The translations under genes were made by a program, and so were the position numbers. The notes under the pieces are model-generated. The model searched no databases. It saw only the letters and a program-made list of their open reading frames with translations, and was not told the origin of the DNA. From Campylobacter concisus (GTDB lineage: Bacteria > Campylobacterota > Campylobacteria > Campylobacterales > Campylobacteraceae), in NCBI RefSeq assembly GCF_003049085.1, contig NZ_PIQX01000003.1, positions 62,001 through 126,000 of the forward strand: a stretch of DNA of 64,000 nucleotides, written 5' to 3'. The stretch's first letter is position 1. Every line of letters starts with the position of its first letter. Of this stretch, positions 18,092-27,367 are shown piece after piece.

Positions 18092-18500
18092 TTTAGACAA
18101 ACTAGTACGCGAATGCGGTGTCGAGCTTTACGATAGCGAGATCGCAAATGAAAATGGTAGGGCTATTTTTAGAGTTTATATTACAAAAAATGGCGGAGTG
18201 AGCCTTGACGACTGTGAAAAAGTAAGCCGTCTACTCTCGCCTATCTTTGATGTGACACCGCCAGTTAGTGGGGATTATAACCTCGAAGTTAGCTCGCCTG
18301 GCCTTGAGAGAAAGCTTAGTAAGCCATCTCATTTTAAAGCGAGTGTTGGTGAGCTTGTAAAAGTTCAAACCGAGGCTGAGAAATTTGCAGGAAGGCTCGT
18401 AAAAGCGAATGAAGAGAGCATCGCAGTAGAAAACGAAGAGGGAATTTTTGAGATCAATATCAGTGAGATAAAAAAAGCAAAAACATATTTGGAGTGGTAA
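18084..18500 (+). CDS. rimP: Ribosome maturation factor RimP
   Basis: Assists 30S assembly, binding near S12. The 138 residues contain the family core CEKVSRLLSPIFDV followed by YNLEVSSPGLERKL, and a C-terminal SH3-like domain ending at SEIKKAKTYLEW. It overlaps rbfA by 8 bases. The next gene, fhs, starts directly after its stop. Confidence 0.95.
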   Translation: MDNLDKLVRECGVELYDSEIANENGRAIFRVYITKNGGVSLDDCEKVSRLLSPIFDVTPPVSGDYNLEVSSPGLERKLSKPSHFKASVGELVKVQTEAEKFAGRLVKANEESIAVENEEGIFEINISEIKKAKTYLEW

Positions 18501-20150
18501 ATGCTAAGCGACATCGAGATAACTCACCAAACGAAACTAGAACACATCAGTAAAGTTGCTGCAAGACTAGGCTTAAACGAAGACGAGCTTGAGCTTTACG
18601 GTAAATTTAAGGCCAAAATTTCCCCTAGACTTGAGCCATCAAACTCAAAGCTCATCTTAGTCACCGCGACTAATCCAACCCCATACGGCGAGGGCAAAAC
18701 GACTATGTCGATCGGTCTAGCTGACGCACTAAATTCACTTAATAAAAAGGTCTGCCTAGCACTTCGCGAGCCATCTTTGGGACCGGTTTTTGGCATAAAG
18801 GGTGGAGCAGCAGGTGGTGGCTACTCGCAGCTTGCGCCGATGGAGGATCTAAATTTACACTTCACTGGCGATTTTCATGCTATAACATCAGCAAATAACC
18901 TTATTTCAGCGATGATAGATAATAGCCTCTATCAAGAAAACCCACTAAAAATAGAGAAAATTTTATGGAAGCGCTGTATGGATATGAACGACCGCGCGCT
19001 TAGATTTATCACTGTGGGTCAAGGTGGCAGAACGGATGGCGTGCCAAGAGAAGATGGCTTTAACATCACTGCAGCAAGCGAGATCATGGCTGTACTTTGT
19101 CTAGCCACAAGCTTATCAGATCTAAAAGAACGCGTGGCAAATATTATGGTCGCCTATGATAGCGACAAAAAGCCTATCTATGTACGCGATCTTGGCTGCC
19201 AGGACGCTGTTTGTATACTTTTAAAAGATGCGATCAAGCCAAATTTATTTCAAACGCTTGAACACACACCTACGCTCGTGCATGGTGGCCCATTTGCAAA
19301 TATCGCGCATGGCTGCAACTCCGTTATCGCAACAAAAACAGCTCTAAATTTAGCTGACTACGTCATCACTGAAGCTGGCTTTGGCTCTGAACTTGGTGCG
19401 GAGAAATTTTTAGATATAAAATGCAGGGTTGCTGATATCAGGCCAAGCGCTGTGGTGCTTGTAAGTACGATCAGATCACTAAAATATAACGGCGAAGCAA
19501 ATAAAGATGAGATCACAAAACCTGATATGAACGCCCTTAAAAAAGGCATCGAAAACCTTGGCGGACACATCGAAAATTTAAAAGGTAAATTTGGTCAAAA
19601 CGTAGTTGTGGCGCTTAATAAATTTGGCTTTGACACAGATGAAGAGATAAATTTTGTAAAAGGGTATTGCCGTGAGCTTGGTGTAGAAGTGGCAGTTTGT
19701 GAGAATTTCTTAAAAGGTGGTAAAGGTGCGCTTGAGCTTGCTGAGCTAGTTTTAAAAGAGTGTGATAAGCCAAGCAAGATAAATTTCACCTACGAGATGA
19801 GCGACGATACGAGAACTAAAATAGAAAAGGTCGCTAAGGAAATTTATGGAGCAGGTGAGGTAGTCTTTGAAGAGGCTGCTCTTAAAAAGCTTGAGATGAT
19901 AAAAGAGCTAAATTTGAGCCACTTACCGGTTTGTATCGCAAAAACACAGTACTCATTTAGCGACGATGCGAAGCTTTTGGGTAGAGCAAAAGGCTTTACA
20001 TTTAGTGTAAAAGACCTTGATATTAGAACCGGGGCTGGCTTTATCGTCGCAGTCTGCGGTAAGATCATGCTAATGCCAGGACTTCCAAAAGTACCAGCCG
20101 CTGTCAATATGAGGATAGACGCAGACGGCAAGATCGACGGCTTGTCTTAA
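18501..20150 (+). CDS. fhs: Formate-tetrahydrofolate ligase
   Basis: ATP-dependent ligase that makes 10-formyl-THF from formate for purine and fMet-tRNA synthesis. The 549 residues match the family. The P-loop-like ATP site is TPYGEGKTTMSIGLADAL near 58-76, and LREPSLGPVFGIKGGAAGGGYSQ is the signature segment. It starts immediately after the rimP stop, so it is probably part of that operon. Fhs gives a route to use formate, which fits a formate-oxidising organism. Confidence 0.97.
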   Translation: MLSDIEITHQTKLEHISKVAARLGLNEDELELYGKFKAKISPRLEPSNSKLILVTATNPTPYGEGKTTMSIGLADALNSLNKKVCLALREPSLGPVFGIKGGAAGGGYSQLAPMEDLNLHFTGDFHAITSANNLISAMIDNSLYQENPLKIEKILWKRCMDMNDRALRFITVGQGGRTDGVPREDGFNITAASEIMAVLCLATSLSDLKERVANIMVAYDSDKKPIYVRDLGCQDAVCILLKDAIKPNLFQTLEHTPTLVHGGPFANIAHGCNSVIATKTALNLADYVITEAGFGSELGAEKFLDIKCRVADIRPSAVVLVSTIRSLKYNGEANKDEITKPDMNALKKGIENLGGHIENLKGKFGQNVVVALNKFGFDTDEEINFVKGYCRELGVEVAVCENFLKGGKGALELAELVLKECDKPSKINFTYEMSDDTRTKIEKVAKEIYGAGEVVFEEAALKKLEMIKELNLSHLPVCIAKTQYSFSDDAKLLGRAKGFTFSVKDLDIRTGAGFIVAVCGKIMLMPGLPKVPAAVNMRIDADGKIDGLS

Positions 20151-20162
20151 ATTTGGAGAAAT

Positions 20163-20714
20163 ATGAAATTTGTAAAAATACTCTTTTTAATATTTTTAAG
20201 TGTTTTCTTCGTTGGATGCTCGGGAAGATATAAATATAATGTTGAGCCAACGCCGATACAAAAAGGCGTGGCTAAATATATTGTTAGTGATTTTAACCTA
20301 ACATTGACGAATCAACCAACTAGATACGAGCACAACACTAACTATAAAAATGAAAGCGAGCTTCGTGATGAGTTTGTGGAATTTATAAACAAACATCTAA
20401 AAGAGCAGGGTATTTTAGGGGACGAAAATAGTTTCAAGATAAAAATACAAATGGACTATGAAAGATGGTTTAACTGGGGTGGCAAGGCGTTAAACAAACC
20501 ACACTTTCGCTATAGCGTGAAAATTTATGATAACGATGATAGGCTTTTGGTCTCTTACTCTATACCAGTTTCTACAACGAAATATAGCTATTTTAAAGAG
20601 ATCGCGGTTTTGGCAGAGATCGCTGCTTTTAGGTGGGACGCAGAGGATGAGCCGACCGATATCGACTTGATCTCAAAAACTCTTGTTGATGAAATAAAAG
20701 ATATAGGAAAATAA
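20163..20714 (+). CDS. Putative lipoprotein, function unknown
   Basis: A 183-residue protein with a clear lipoprotein signal, MKFVKILFLIFLSVFFVGCSG, with lipobox VGC and acylated Cys at 19. The mature part is soluble and alpha/beta, with no motif I recognise. It includes an aromatic stretch around YERWFNWGGKALNKPHFR and ends with an acidic helix. It follows fhs by 12 bases and precedes ribD by 15, so it is probably cotranscribed with them, although the functions look unrelated. Confidence 0.8.
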   Translation: MKFVKILFLIFLSVFFVGCSGRYKYNVEPTPIQKGVAKYIVSDFNLTLTNQPTRYEHNTNYKNESELRDEFVEFINKHLKEQGILGDENSFKIKIQMDYERWFNWGGKALNKPHFRYSVKIYDNDDRLLVSYSIPVSTTKYSYFKEIAVLAEIAAFRWDAEDEPTDIDLISKTLVDEIKDIGK

Positions 20715-20729
20715 AAATAGTCTGTTAAG

Positions 20730-21791
20730 ATGAACGACGAATTTTACATGGATCTTGCTTTAAGCGAGGCTTGGAAATTTCAAATATTAACCTATCCAAA
20801 TCCAGCCGTTGGATGCCTTATCCTTGATGAAAATGGGCAAATTTTATCTTGCAAGGCTCATGAAAAGGCTGGATATTTACACGCTGAACCGACAGCGATA
20901 TTCTTTGCGCTTTGCAAAAAAAGTGAAAAATTTAAAGATGATTTTATAAAAGCGTATAACGATAAATTTAGCTCTAATATAAAAGAGGGCGAATTTGGCC
21001 TTTTGGAGCCAAAATTTACCTATGAATTTATACTAAAAAATCACTCAAATTTACTAAAAAATGCAAAAGCTTACGTCACTCTTGAGCCTTGCTTACATCA
21101 TGGTAAAACGCCACCTTGTGCAATTTTGCTAAAAGAGCTTGGTTTTAGAGAGGTGATAATAGGTAGCCACGATGAAAATAAAATAGCAAGTGGTGGTGGA
21201 AATTTACTTCAAAGCGCTGGCATAAAAGTTAAATTTGGCGTTTTAAAAGAGAGCTGTGATAAGCTACTTGAGCCATTTTTGGCCTATCAAAATGGTGGCT
21301 TTAGCTTTTTAAAAATCGCAATTAGTAAAAATGGAGTAGCAAGTGGTGGTATCATCACAAATGAGCTTAGCCGCACGCATGTGCATAAACTTAGAAGCGT
21401 CATAGATACGCTAGTGATCGGTGGCAATACTGTGCGAGTTGATCGCCCAAAGCTTGATAGCAGGCTAGTAAGTGGCGGCAAAAATCCAGATGTCTTAATC
21501 TACTCAAGAAGTGATAAATTTGATAAGACGATACCGCTTTTTAGCGTGCCAGATAGAAAAGTAAGCATTCAAAAAAAGCTTAGCTTAAAAGGGCTTAGCA
21601 TGTTTGAAGGTGCTGGTGAGTTTTTAAAACTTACAAAAGATGGCAAGCTAGCAAACGTAAAATGGCTACTTATCTATCAAAGCTCAAATTTTAGGGATGG
21701 TAAAAACTTGAGCCTCGATCTAAATTTAAAGCCACTATTTAGTGGGAATTTTGGAGATGATAGCTACACTTGGTATGAAATTTTGGATTAA
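20730..21791 (+). CDS. ribD: Riboflavin biosynthesis deaminase/reductase RibD
   Basis: Bifunctional enzyme: the N-terminal domain deaminates the pyrimidine from GTP cyclohydrolase II and the C-terminal domain reduces it. Zinc motifs are HAE at 51-53 and LEPCLHHGKTPPC at 118-130. About 60 residues of extra, Lys/Phe-rich sequence separate them, more than usual. The reductase half includes FLKIAISKNG and VIGGNTVRVDRPKLDSR. At 353 residues it is near normal length. Its stop overlaps the stop of the convergent VIT-family gene. Confidence 0.93.
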   Translation: MNDEFYMDLALSEAWKFQILTYPNPAVGCLILDENGQILSCKAHEKAGYLHAEPTAIFFALCKKSEKFKDDFIKAYNDKFSSNIKEGEFGLLEPKFTYEFILKNHSNLLKNAKAYVTLEPCLHHGKTPPCAILLKELGFREVIIGSHDENKIASGGGNLLQSAGIKVKFGVLKESCDKLLEPFLAYQNGGFSFLKIAISKNGVASGGIITNELSRTHVHKLRSVIDTLVIGGNTVRVDRPKLDSRLVSGGKNPDVLIYSRSDKFDKTIPLFSVPDRKVSIQKKLSLKGLSMFEGAGEFLKLTKDGKLANVKWLLIYQSSNFRDGKNLSLDLNLKPLFSGNFGDDSYTWYEILD

Positions 21792-22651
21792 ATATCTAGG
21801 CCAAAATAGTGCTTAACTAAAAAGCCAATGCCAAATGAAATGATTGCAACACCAAAAGTTATTGCACACATCTCAATCACTCTTGGTAAAAATTTAAGCT
21901 CTTTTGCCACGCTTATGTAAAAGTTGTAAGTGATAATGGCAACAAAGGCAAAGAAAAACATCGACAAGACAGCGTAAAGACCACTTGAAAAGATGAAAAA
22001 TGGAAGTATCAAAAACGCCGTTGTTATGATGTACGAACCACCTGTGTAGAGCGAATAGGTAAGCGGTTTGATCTCGTCGCTTGGATTTTCTTTTGACTCA
22101 AGATAGGCTGATCCTGCCATAGAAAGAGCAGCTGCAATGCCCATGATAAGGCCTGTTGCACCAACTGATTTTGTATTTGAAAATGCAAGTGCGATACCAC
22201 TTAGTGTGCCTGTTAGCTCAACTAATGCGTCATTCATACCAAGAACAATGCCGCCGGCATTTATGAGCTTTGTGTCTTTTAGCATAGAGATTAAATTGTT
22301 TTCATGATTTACTTCTTCTTCATAAATATCTCTAGCTTCAGGATACTCATCAACAATACCAAGATAAAATTGCTCTGCGTCTTCTTCACGTGACTCCATA
22401 AATTTTAAAGTAAAAGATGTACCAAAAATTTTAACAAGTATCGTATAGAAGATGACTTTGAATAAATTTGCAGTTCTACTCTCACCTGTTATCTTTTGGC
22501 AAAAAGCATAGTGTCGTTTTTCTTCAGTGATTAATTTACGAAGTATTTTTTTATTTTCTTCGTTTTTTTCACTAGCTTCGAGTAATGTATAGATAGCGGT
22601 ATCATCTGCTTCATTTTGTAGCTGTTTTAAAGCACGCTTTTTATCTAGCAT
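21788..22651 (-). CDS. Ferritin-like/VIT1-family iron (Fe/Mn) transporter
   Basis: Fusion of an N-terminal ferritin-like helical domain (about 1-130) with a VIT1/CCC1-type membrane domain (about 130-287). The first part has paired carboxylate/His motifs, EEKRHYAFC near 43 and EEEVNHENN near 112, as in rubrerythrin-like di-iron sites. The second starts INAGGIVLGMNDALVELTGTLSG and carries about five membrane helices. Such MbfA-like proteins export or sequester iron in other bacteria, so an iron-detoxification role is likely but inferred. The substrate could also be Mn. An AGGGG site precedes the ATG. No terminator separates it from convergent ribD. Confidence 0.85.
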   Translation of the reverse strand: MLDKKRALKQLQNEADDTAIYTLLEASEKNEENKKILRKLITEEKRHYAFCQKITGESRTANLFKVIFYTILVKIFGTSFTLKFMESREEDAEQFYLGIVDEYPEARDIYEEEVNHENNLISMLKDTKLINAGGIVLGMNDALVELTGTLSGIALAFSNTKSVGATGLIMGIAAALSMAGSAYLESKENPSDEIKPLTYSLYTGGSYIITTAFLILPFFIFSSGLYAVLSMFFFAFVAIITYNFYISVAKELKFLPRVIEMCAITFGVAIISFGIGFLVKHYFGLDI

Positions 22652-22706
22652 AAATTCCCCTTTTTTTAATTTTGTAAGATTTTGGATTTTGAAGTGTAAG
22701 ATTGGA

Positions 22707-22791
22707 TGGTGCGATCAGCGAGACTCGAACTCGCACACCTAGCGGCACTACCCCCTCAAGATAGCGTGTCTACCAATTCCACCATGATCGC
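22707..22791 (-). tRNA. tRNA-Leu (anticodon GAG)
   Basis: The minus-strand sequence begins GCGATCATGGTGGAATTGG and folds as a class II tRNA. The acceptor stem is GCGATCA/TGATCGC. The anticodon arm is CTATC-TTGAGGG-GGTAG with GAG at positions 34-36, followed by a long variable arm (GCCGCTAGGTGTGC region). The T arm is GCGAG-TTCGAGT-CTCGC. CCA is encoded at the 3' end (22707-22709). The anticodon reads CUU/CUC leucine codons. Confidence 0.95.
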
Positions 22792-22797
22792 AAAAAG

Positions 22798-22818
22798 AGT
22801 AAAAGCCCCAAAGGGGCT
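22798..22818 (-). terminator. Rho-independent terminator of atpE
   Basis: AGCCCC-AAA-GGGGCT (22804-22818) forms a 6-bp GC-rich stem, and on the minus strand it is followed by TTTTACTCTTTTT. It lies 17 bases after the atpE stop and before tRNA-Leu. Confidence 0.85.
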
Positions 22819-22835
22819 AAATTTAAGCTTTACGC

Positions 22836-23138
22836 TTAGCCAAGCATTGGGTTTGCGTAAAGAACGATAAGTGTAATAACAAGTGCGTAGATAACTTGTG
22901 CTTCGATCATCGCAAGAGCGATAAACATTGTAGTCATAAGTTTACTACCAACGCCTGGGTTTCTAGCTGTTCCACTAATTGTTGCAGCAGCCGTATTGCC
23001 CATACCAATAGCGCCACCAAGAGCTGCAAGGCCAAGGCCAATACCACCAGCGATAACTGAATATGATCTAATCATCTCGCCGTCAGCACCAAATGCAAAT
23101 GCAGCAAGACCAAGAATTAAAAACACGATCTTTTTCAT
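22836..23138 (-). CDS. atpE: ATP synthase F0 subunit c
   Basis: Forms the membrane c-ring that carries ions through F0. The 100 residues begin with a hydrophobic signal-like segment ending AFAFGADG. The usual helical hairpin follows: helix 1 with GGIGLGLAALGGAIGMG, then a polar loop ARNPG, then helix 2 with the ion-binding Glu79 in AMIEAQVIYAL. It is transcribed alone, away from other atp genes, as I recall for Cj0936. A good AAGGAG site precedes the ATG. Confidence 0.97.
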   Translation of the reverse strand: MKKIVFLILGLAAFAFGADGEMIRSYSVIAGGIGLGLAALGGAIGMGNTAAATISGTARNPGVGSKLMTTMFIALAMIEAQVIYALVITLIVLYANPMLG

Positions 23139-23343
23139 CGTTGCTCCTTTAAAATTTTAAAGCTCTTTCGGATCTGTCCCCTACTTAAACTTTATGAGCC
23201 GTAATATTACAAAAACAAAACTTTGTTTCAAATAAAAACACTAAAAATTTAAATTGCCCATAAAAAATTCCTGGCTTAGAAAAATAAAAGTTTTTTTATG
23301 TTATCTTTGAAAAAATTAATTTATTCTTAATCTCAGGTAATCA

Positions 23344-24690
23344 ATGATAAATGAAAAATTTTCGAAAATAGGCTTTGTTCTTGCGATGGCAGGATCGGCT
23401 GTTGGACTTGGTAATGCATGGAAATTTCCAACAATGGTAGGAAACAATGGCGGTTCAGCGTTTATAGTTTTATATTTACTTCTCACGTTTGCTATCGCTT
23501 TTGTAGCGTTTTTAGCGGAGCTTAGCATTGGTAAGCTTGGTGAGAGTGACGTTGTAAGCTCCATTTATAAACTTGCTCCAAAACACAAAAAAATATGGTC
23601 TTTCTCAGGCTTTTTTATGATAGGAGCGATACTTATTGCTTCATTTTATATGGTTGTCATTGGCTGGATATTAAAGTATATTTATCTTAGTTTTTCGCCA
23701 CTTTTGGCTGATACTAAAGAAGCAGCAGCGCAGTTTAATACACTTTTGGCAAATGATCTAACCAGTGCCGTGCTTTGCTTTAGTCTAGTCTTTTTGATGG
23801 TATTTTTTGCTGTTTCAAAAGGTGTGAAAAGTGGCATTGAAAAGCTAAATATCTGGATGATGCCGGGTCTTTTTATACTGCTTGTTTGTATACTTTTTTA
23901 TGCAATTAGCATGGGTGATGGCTTTGTTAAGGCGGCTAAATTTTTATTTGTACCAAATTTTAGCGCGATCACGCCAGATGTTGTTTTGCAAGCTCTTGGA
24001 CTTGCGTTTTTCTCGCTATCTATGGGTGTTGGCGTCATACCGACATACGCTGCAAATTTACCAGAGCAGACAAATCTTATAAAATCAACGCTTTCTATCA
24101 TCTTTATAAATATATTAATAGGCGTTATGATGGGGCTTGTGGTCTTTACATTTATATTTGCTTATGGAGCTGATAGCACGGCAAGTGGCCCAGGGCTTAT
24201 TTTTATCTCACTTGTTACACTTTTTGCAAAGCTTGGGATAGTTGGCAATGTCATGGCCATCGCATTTTTTGTTTCACTTTTATTTGCTGGTGTTACAAGT
24301 GCTGTTTCGATGATTGAACCATTTGCTTATTATTTGGTTAGAAAATTTGAAATTTCACGCAAGATGGCTCTTGTTTATATTGGAATTTTTGTCTATATTT
24401 TAGGCCTTTTTTGTATTTTTTCATATTATGCACAGACGGCTAATATCTTTAGTATTTTTGGTAAGCCAGTCTTTGATGCGCTTGATTTTCTTACTTCAAA
24501 TATAATGATGCCAATAGGCGCCATAATTTTTAGTTTTTTTGTTGGCTATAAACTTAAAAAAGAGAGCCTATATCTACTCTTTGGCGAATTTATGGGAAAA
24601 GTATTTTTTGAAATTTGGTATTTTGCTTTAAGATACATCGTACCAATCGCAATTTGCGCCATCATGATCTATCAAATAGCAGGTAGATGA
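23344..24690 (+). CDS. Neurotransmitter:sodium symporter (SNF) family protein 1
   Basis: Na+-coupled amino-acid transporter of the LeuT fold. The 448 residues hold about 11-12 membrane helices. The helix-1 motif GSAVGLGNAWKFPTMVGNNG forms the Na+ and substrate site, and the helix-6 region is QALGLAFFSLSMGVG. Substrate cannot be deduced; related Campylobacter genes (Cj0934c/Cj0935c by position) are annotated the same way. It is the first of three tandem paralogues and overlaps the second by 4 bases. Confidence 0.93.
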   Translation: MINEKFSKIGFVLAMAGSAVGLGNAWKFPTMVGNNGGSAFIVLYLLLTFAIAFVAFLAELSIGKLGESDVVSSIYKLAPKHKKIWSFSGFFMIGAILIASFYMVVIGWILKYIYLSFSPLLADTKEAAAQFNTLLANDLTSAVLCFSLVFLMVFFAVSKGVKSGIEKLNIWMMPGLFILLVCILFYAISMGDGFVKAAKFLFVPNFSAITPDVVLQALGLAFFSLSMGVGVIPTYAANLPEQTNLIKSTLSIIFINILIGVMMGLVVFTFIFAYGADSTASGPGLIFISLVTLFAKLGIVGNVMAIAFFVSLLFAGVTSAVSMIEPFAYYLVRKFEISRKMALVYIGIFVYILGLFCIFSYYAQTANIFSIFGKPVFDALDFLTSNIMMPIGAIIFSFFVGYKLKKESLYLLFGEFMGKVFFEIWYFALRYIVPIAICAIMIYQIAGR

Positions 24691-26018
24691 TGGATAGATT
24701 TAGTAAAGTTGGTTTTGTTCTTTCTATCATTGGAGCGGCTATTGGCCTTGGTAATGCATGGAAATTTCCATATATGGTCGGTAGTAACGGTGGTTCAGCA
24801 TTTATTCTTATATATCTATTTTTTGCTTTTGTAGTTGGGCTTAGCATATTTTTTGCTGAGATGGCAATGGGTAAAATTTCACGCCTTGACACGGTTGGAG
24901 CATTTAAGAGTCTAGCTACAAAGGGGGCAAATTCTTGGAAATTTGCTGGTGTTGTGATGGTGACAGGGTTATTTATCGCATCTTTTTACACGCTTATTAT
25001 TGGCTGGGTTTTAAAATACGTTATCTTAAGTCTCGGTGAGCTTCCAAAAGATATGGCAAGCTCAGAAGCGCTTTTTGTAAATTTTACTTCAAAGGGCATA
25101 GAGGAGCAAATTTTGTATTTTAGTATCGCTTTTTTTGCCTACTTTTTTATACTTACAAAAGGTATAAAAAGTGGAATAGAACGTATAAATGTATATCTCA
25201 TTCCAGCACTTTTTATTTTACTTTTGCTTATGCTTGGCTACTCTTTTGGTATGAATGGATTTGATGAGGCGGCTAAATTTTTACTAGTGCCAGACTTTTC
25301 AAAGATAGATCAAAGCGCTATCTTAAATGCTCTTGGGTTAGCTTTTTTTACGATGTGTATTGGCATTGGCTGCATTTTAACTTACTCATCAAGCCTAGGC
25401 AATGATACAAATTTATTCACTTCATCACTTTATGTAGTCTTTGCAAATATAATTATTAGCGTAATTATAGGGCTTATAGTTTTTACATTCACCTATGAAT
25501 TTGGCTCAGAGCCATCAAAGGGTGCAGGGTTAGCATTTATCTCGCTTCCAACGCTTTTTGCAAAGCTTGGTTTGCTTGGAAATTTCTTAGCTTTTGCATT
25601 TTTTACATCTCTATTTTTTGCTGGTATAACATCGGTTATTTCACTAGTTGAACCATTTATATTTTTCTTAAATAAAAGCTTGGGATTTAGTAGAAATAGA
25701 TCAATTATTATTGTTGGTGCCGTAGTTTATGTTTTAGGAATTTTATGTGCGTTAAGCGGCATCAGCGATTTTAAGGAGCCACTTACATTTTTTGGTAAGA
25801 GCTTTTTTGATTTGCTTGATTATCTTAGCTCAAACATTATGCTCCCACTTGGTGGCATTATATTTGCCATTTTTGTTGGATACTTTATGAAATTTGAGCT
25901 TTTAAAAGAGCTATTCTTGCCTTATATGGGTAAGGTTGTTTTTAAAATTTGGTATTTTTTAGTAAGGTTTGTAGCACCAGTTCTAGTTTTTGTGGTGTTA
26001 GTAAGGGAGATTGCATAA
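24687..26018 (+). CDS. Neurotransmitter:sodium symporter (SNF) family protein 2
   Basis: Paralogue of the flanking genes, 443 residues, with the same helix-1 motif (GAAIGLGNAWKFPYMVG) and a helix-6 segment NALGLAFFTMCIGIG that differs from its neighbours (MC for LS). This suggests a changed substrate preference, which is inference. It overlaps the upstream copy by 4 bases (ATGA), and its stop shares one base with the next start. Confidence 0.93.
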   Translation: MMDRFSKVGFVLSIIGAAIGLGNAWKFPYMVGSNGGSAFILIYLFFAFVVGLSIFFAEMAMGKISRLDTVGAFKSLATKGANSWKFAGVVMVTGLFIASFYTLIIGWVLKYVILSLGELPKDMASSEALFVNFTSKGIEEQILYFSIAFFAYFFILTKGIKSGIERINVYLIPALFILLLLMLGYSFGMNGFDEAAKFLLVPDFSKIDQSAILNALGLAFFTMCIGIGCILTYSSSLGNDTNLFTSSLYVVFANIIISVIIGLIVFTFTYEFGSEPSKGAGLAFISLPTLFAKLGLLGNFLAFAFFTSLFFAGITSVISLVEPFIFFLNKSLGFSRNRSIIIVGAVVYVLGILCALSGISDFKEPLTFFGKSFFDLLDYLSSNIMLPLGGIIFAIFVGYFMKFELLKELFLPYMGKVVFKIWYFLVRFVAPVLVFVVLVREIA

Positions 26019-27358
26019 TGGCAAAAGAACAGTTTTCTAAAATAGGTTATGTTTTAGCAGTTGCAGGATCAGCGGTTGGACTTGGAAATGCATGGAAATT
26101 TCCATATATGGTCGGTGAAAATGGTGGATCGGCATTTGTTATTTTATATCTTTTGATAACGTTTTTAGTTGGCATACCTATCTTTATGGCAGAGCTAAGT
26201 ATTGGCAAACTTAGTGAGAGCGATAGTGTAAATGCCTTTAGAAAGTTAGCGAATAAAAATAAAAATTTATGGCAACTAGTTGGAATTTTAGCTATGGTAA
26301 CCGCAGCTATAATCTCATCTTATTATATTGTTATCATCGGCTGGGTCTTTAAGTATTTCACACTATCTTTTACCGGTCTTCCAAACGATATAGAAAGTTC
26401 AAAAGTAATATTTAACGAGCTTCTTACACATGGTCTTGGCGAGCAGACACTTTATTTTGTTATAGCATTTGTAGCTTGCTTTTTTATCCTTTCAAAAGGA
26501 GTGAAAAGTGGCATTGAAAAGCTAAATGTTTGGATGATGCCAAGCCTATTTATCATGGTTTTAATCATGCTTATTTTTTCTATGACGATGAATGGCTTTA
26601 CAAAATCTGCTGAGTTTTTACTTGTTCCTGACTTTAGTAAAATTTCATTTAACTCGCTCTTGCTTGCTCTTGGGCTTGCTTTTTGGACACTATCTCTTGG
26701 TATGGCAGCGATCATTACATATTCGGCTAGCCTAAGTGACGATACAAATTTAGCTACTTCTACGCTAAGTATCGTTTTTATAAACATCGTCCTAGCCATT
26801 ATGATGGGTCTTGTTATCTTTACATTTATATTTGAATTTGGCGCAGAGCCGTCTCAAGGACCAGGGCTTGTCTTTATCTCGCTTCCAACGCTCTTTGCTA
26901 AGCTTGGTATGATAGGTCAAATTTTAGCTGTGGCATTTTTTGCTGCACTTATCTTTGCTGGCATTACTTCGGCTATCTCTATCGTAGAGCCGTTCGTATT
27001 TTTCTTGATCAGAGAGTATGGCATTAGCAGGATAAAAGCTCTTAGCATAGTTGGAGCTGGTGTTTTTGTGTTAGGATTTTTATGTCTTTTATCAAATATA
27101 GAAAATGTTGGCGACAAATTTATGCTCTTTGGTAAAAATTTCTTTGATTTTCTTGACTTTACCGCTTCAAATGTTTTGCTTCCAATTAGTGGTATTGGTG
27201 GAGCGATATTTGTTGGATATTTTATGAAAAGAGAAGCACTTTATGTGCTATTTAGTCCATATATGAGCGACTTTGTATTTAGCGCGTGGTATTTTTTATT
27301 AAGATATGTGGCACCAGTTTGCGTATTTATCATCATGATAAATAAATTGTTTTTTTAA
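26018..27358 (+). CDS. Neurotransmitter:sodium symporter (SNF) family protein 3
   Basis: Third tandem paralogue, 446 residues from ATG 26018, chosen for the AAGGGAG site at 26003-26009. The frame runs further upstream, but that part overlaps copy 2 and has no family similarity. Motifs are GSAVGLGNAWKFPYMVG and LALGLAFWTLSLGMA. The TRAP module begins 9 bases after its stop, so all five transporter genes are likely one transcript. Confidence 0.93.
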   Translation: MAKEQFSKIGYVLAVAGSAVGLGNAWKFPYMVGENGGSAFVILYLLITFLVGIPIFMAELSIGKLSESDSVNAFRKLANKNKNLWQLVGILAMVTAAIISSYYIVIIGWVFKYFTLSFTGLPNDIESSKVIFNELLTHGLGEQTLYFVIAFVACFFILSKGVKSGIEKLNVWMMPSLFIMVLIMLIFSMTMNGFTKSAEFLLVPDFSKISFNSLLLALGLAFWTLSLGMAAIITYSASLSDDTNLATSTLSIVFINIVLAIMMGLVIFTFIFEFGAEPSQGPGLVFISLPTLFAKLGMIGQILAVAFFAALIFAGITSAISIVEPFVFFLIREYGISRIKALSIVGAGVFVLGFLCLLSNIENVGDKFMLFGKNFFDFLDFTASNVLLPISGIGGAIFVGYFMKREALYVLFSPYMSDFVFSAWYFLLRYVAPVCVFIIMINKLFF

Positions 27359-27367
27359 GGGTTGGTT

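Noticed and set aside
25949..26017. Upstream extension of SNF copy 3
   Set aside because: It lies within copy 2 in another frame; the family start motif begins at the ATG at 26018.
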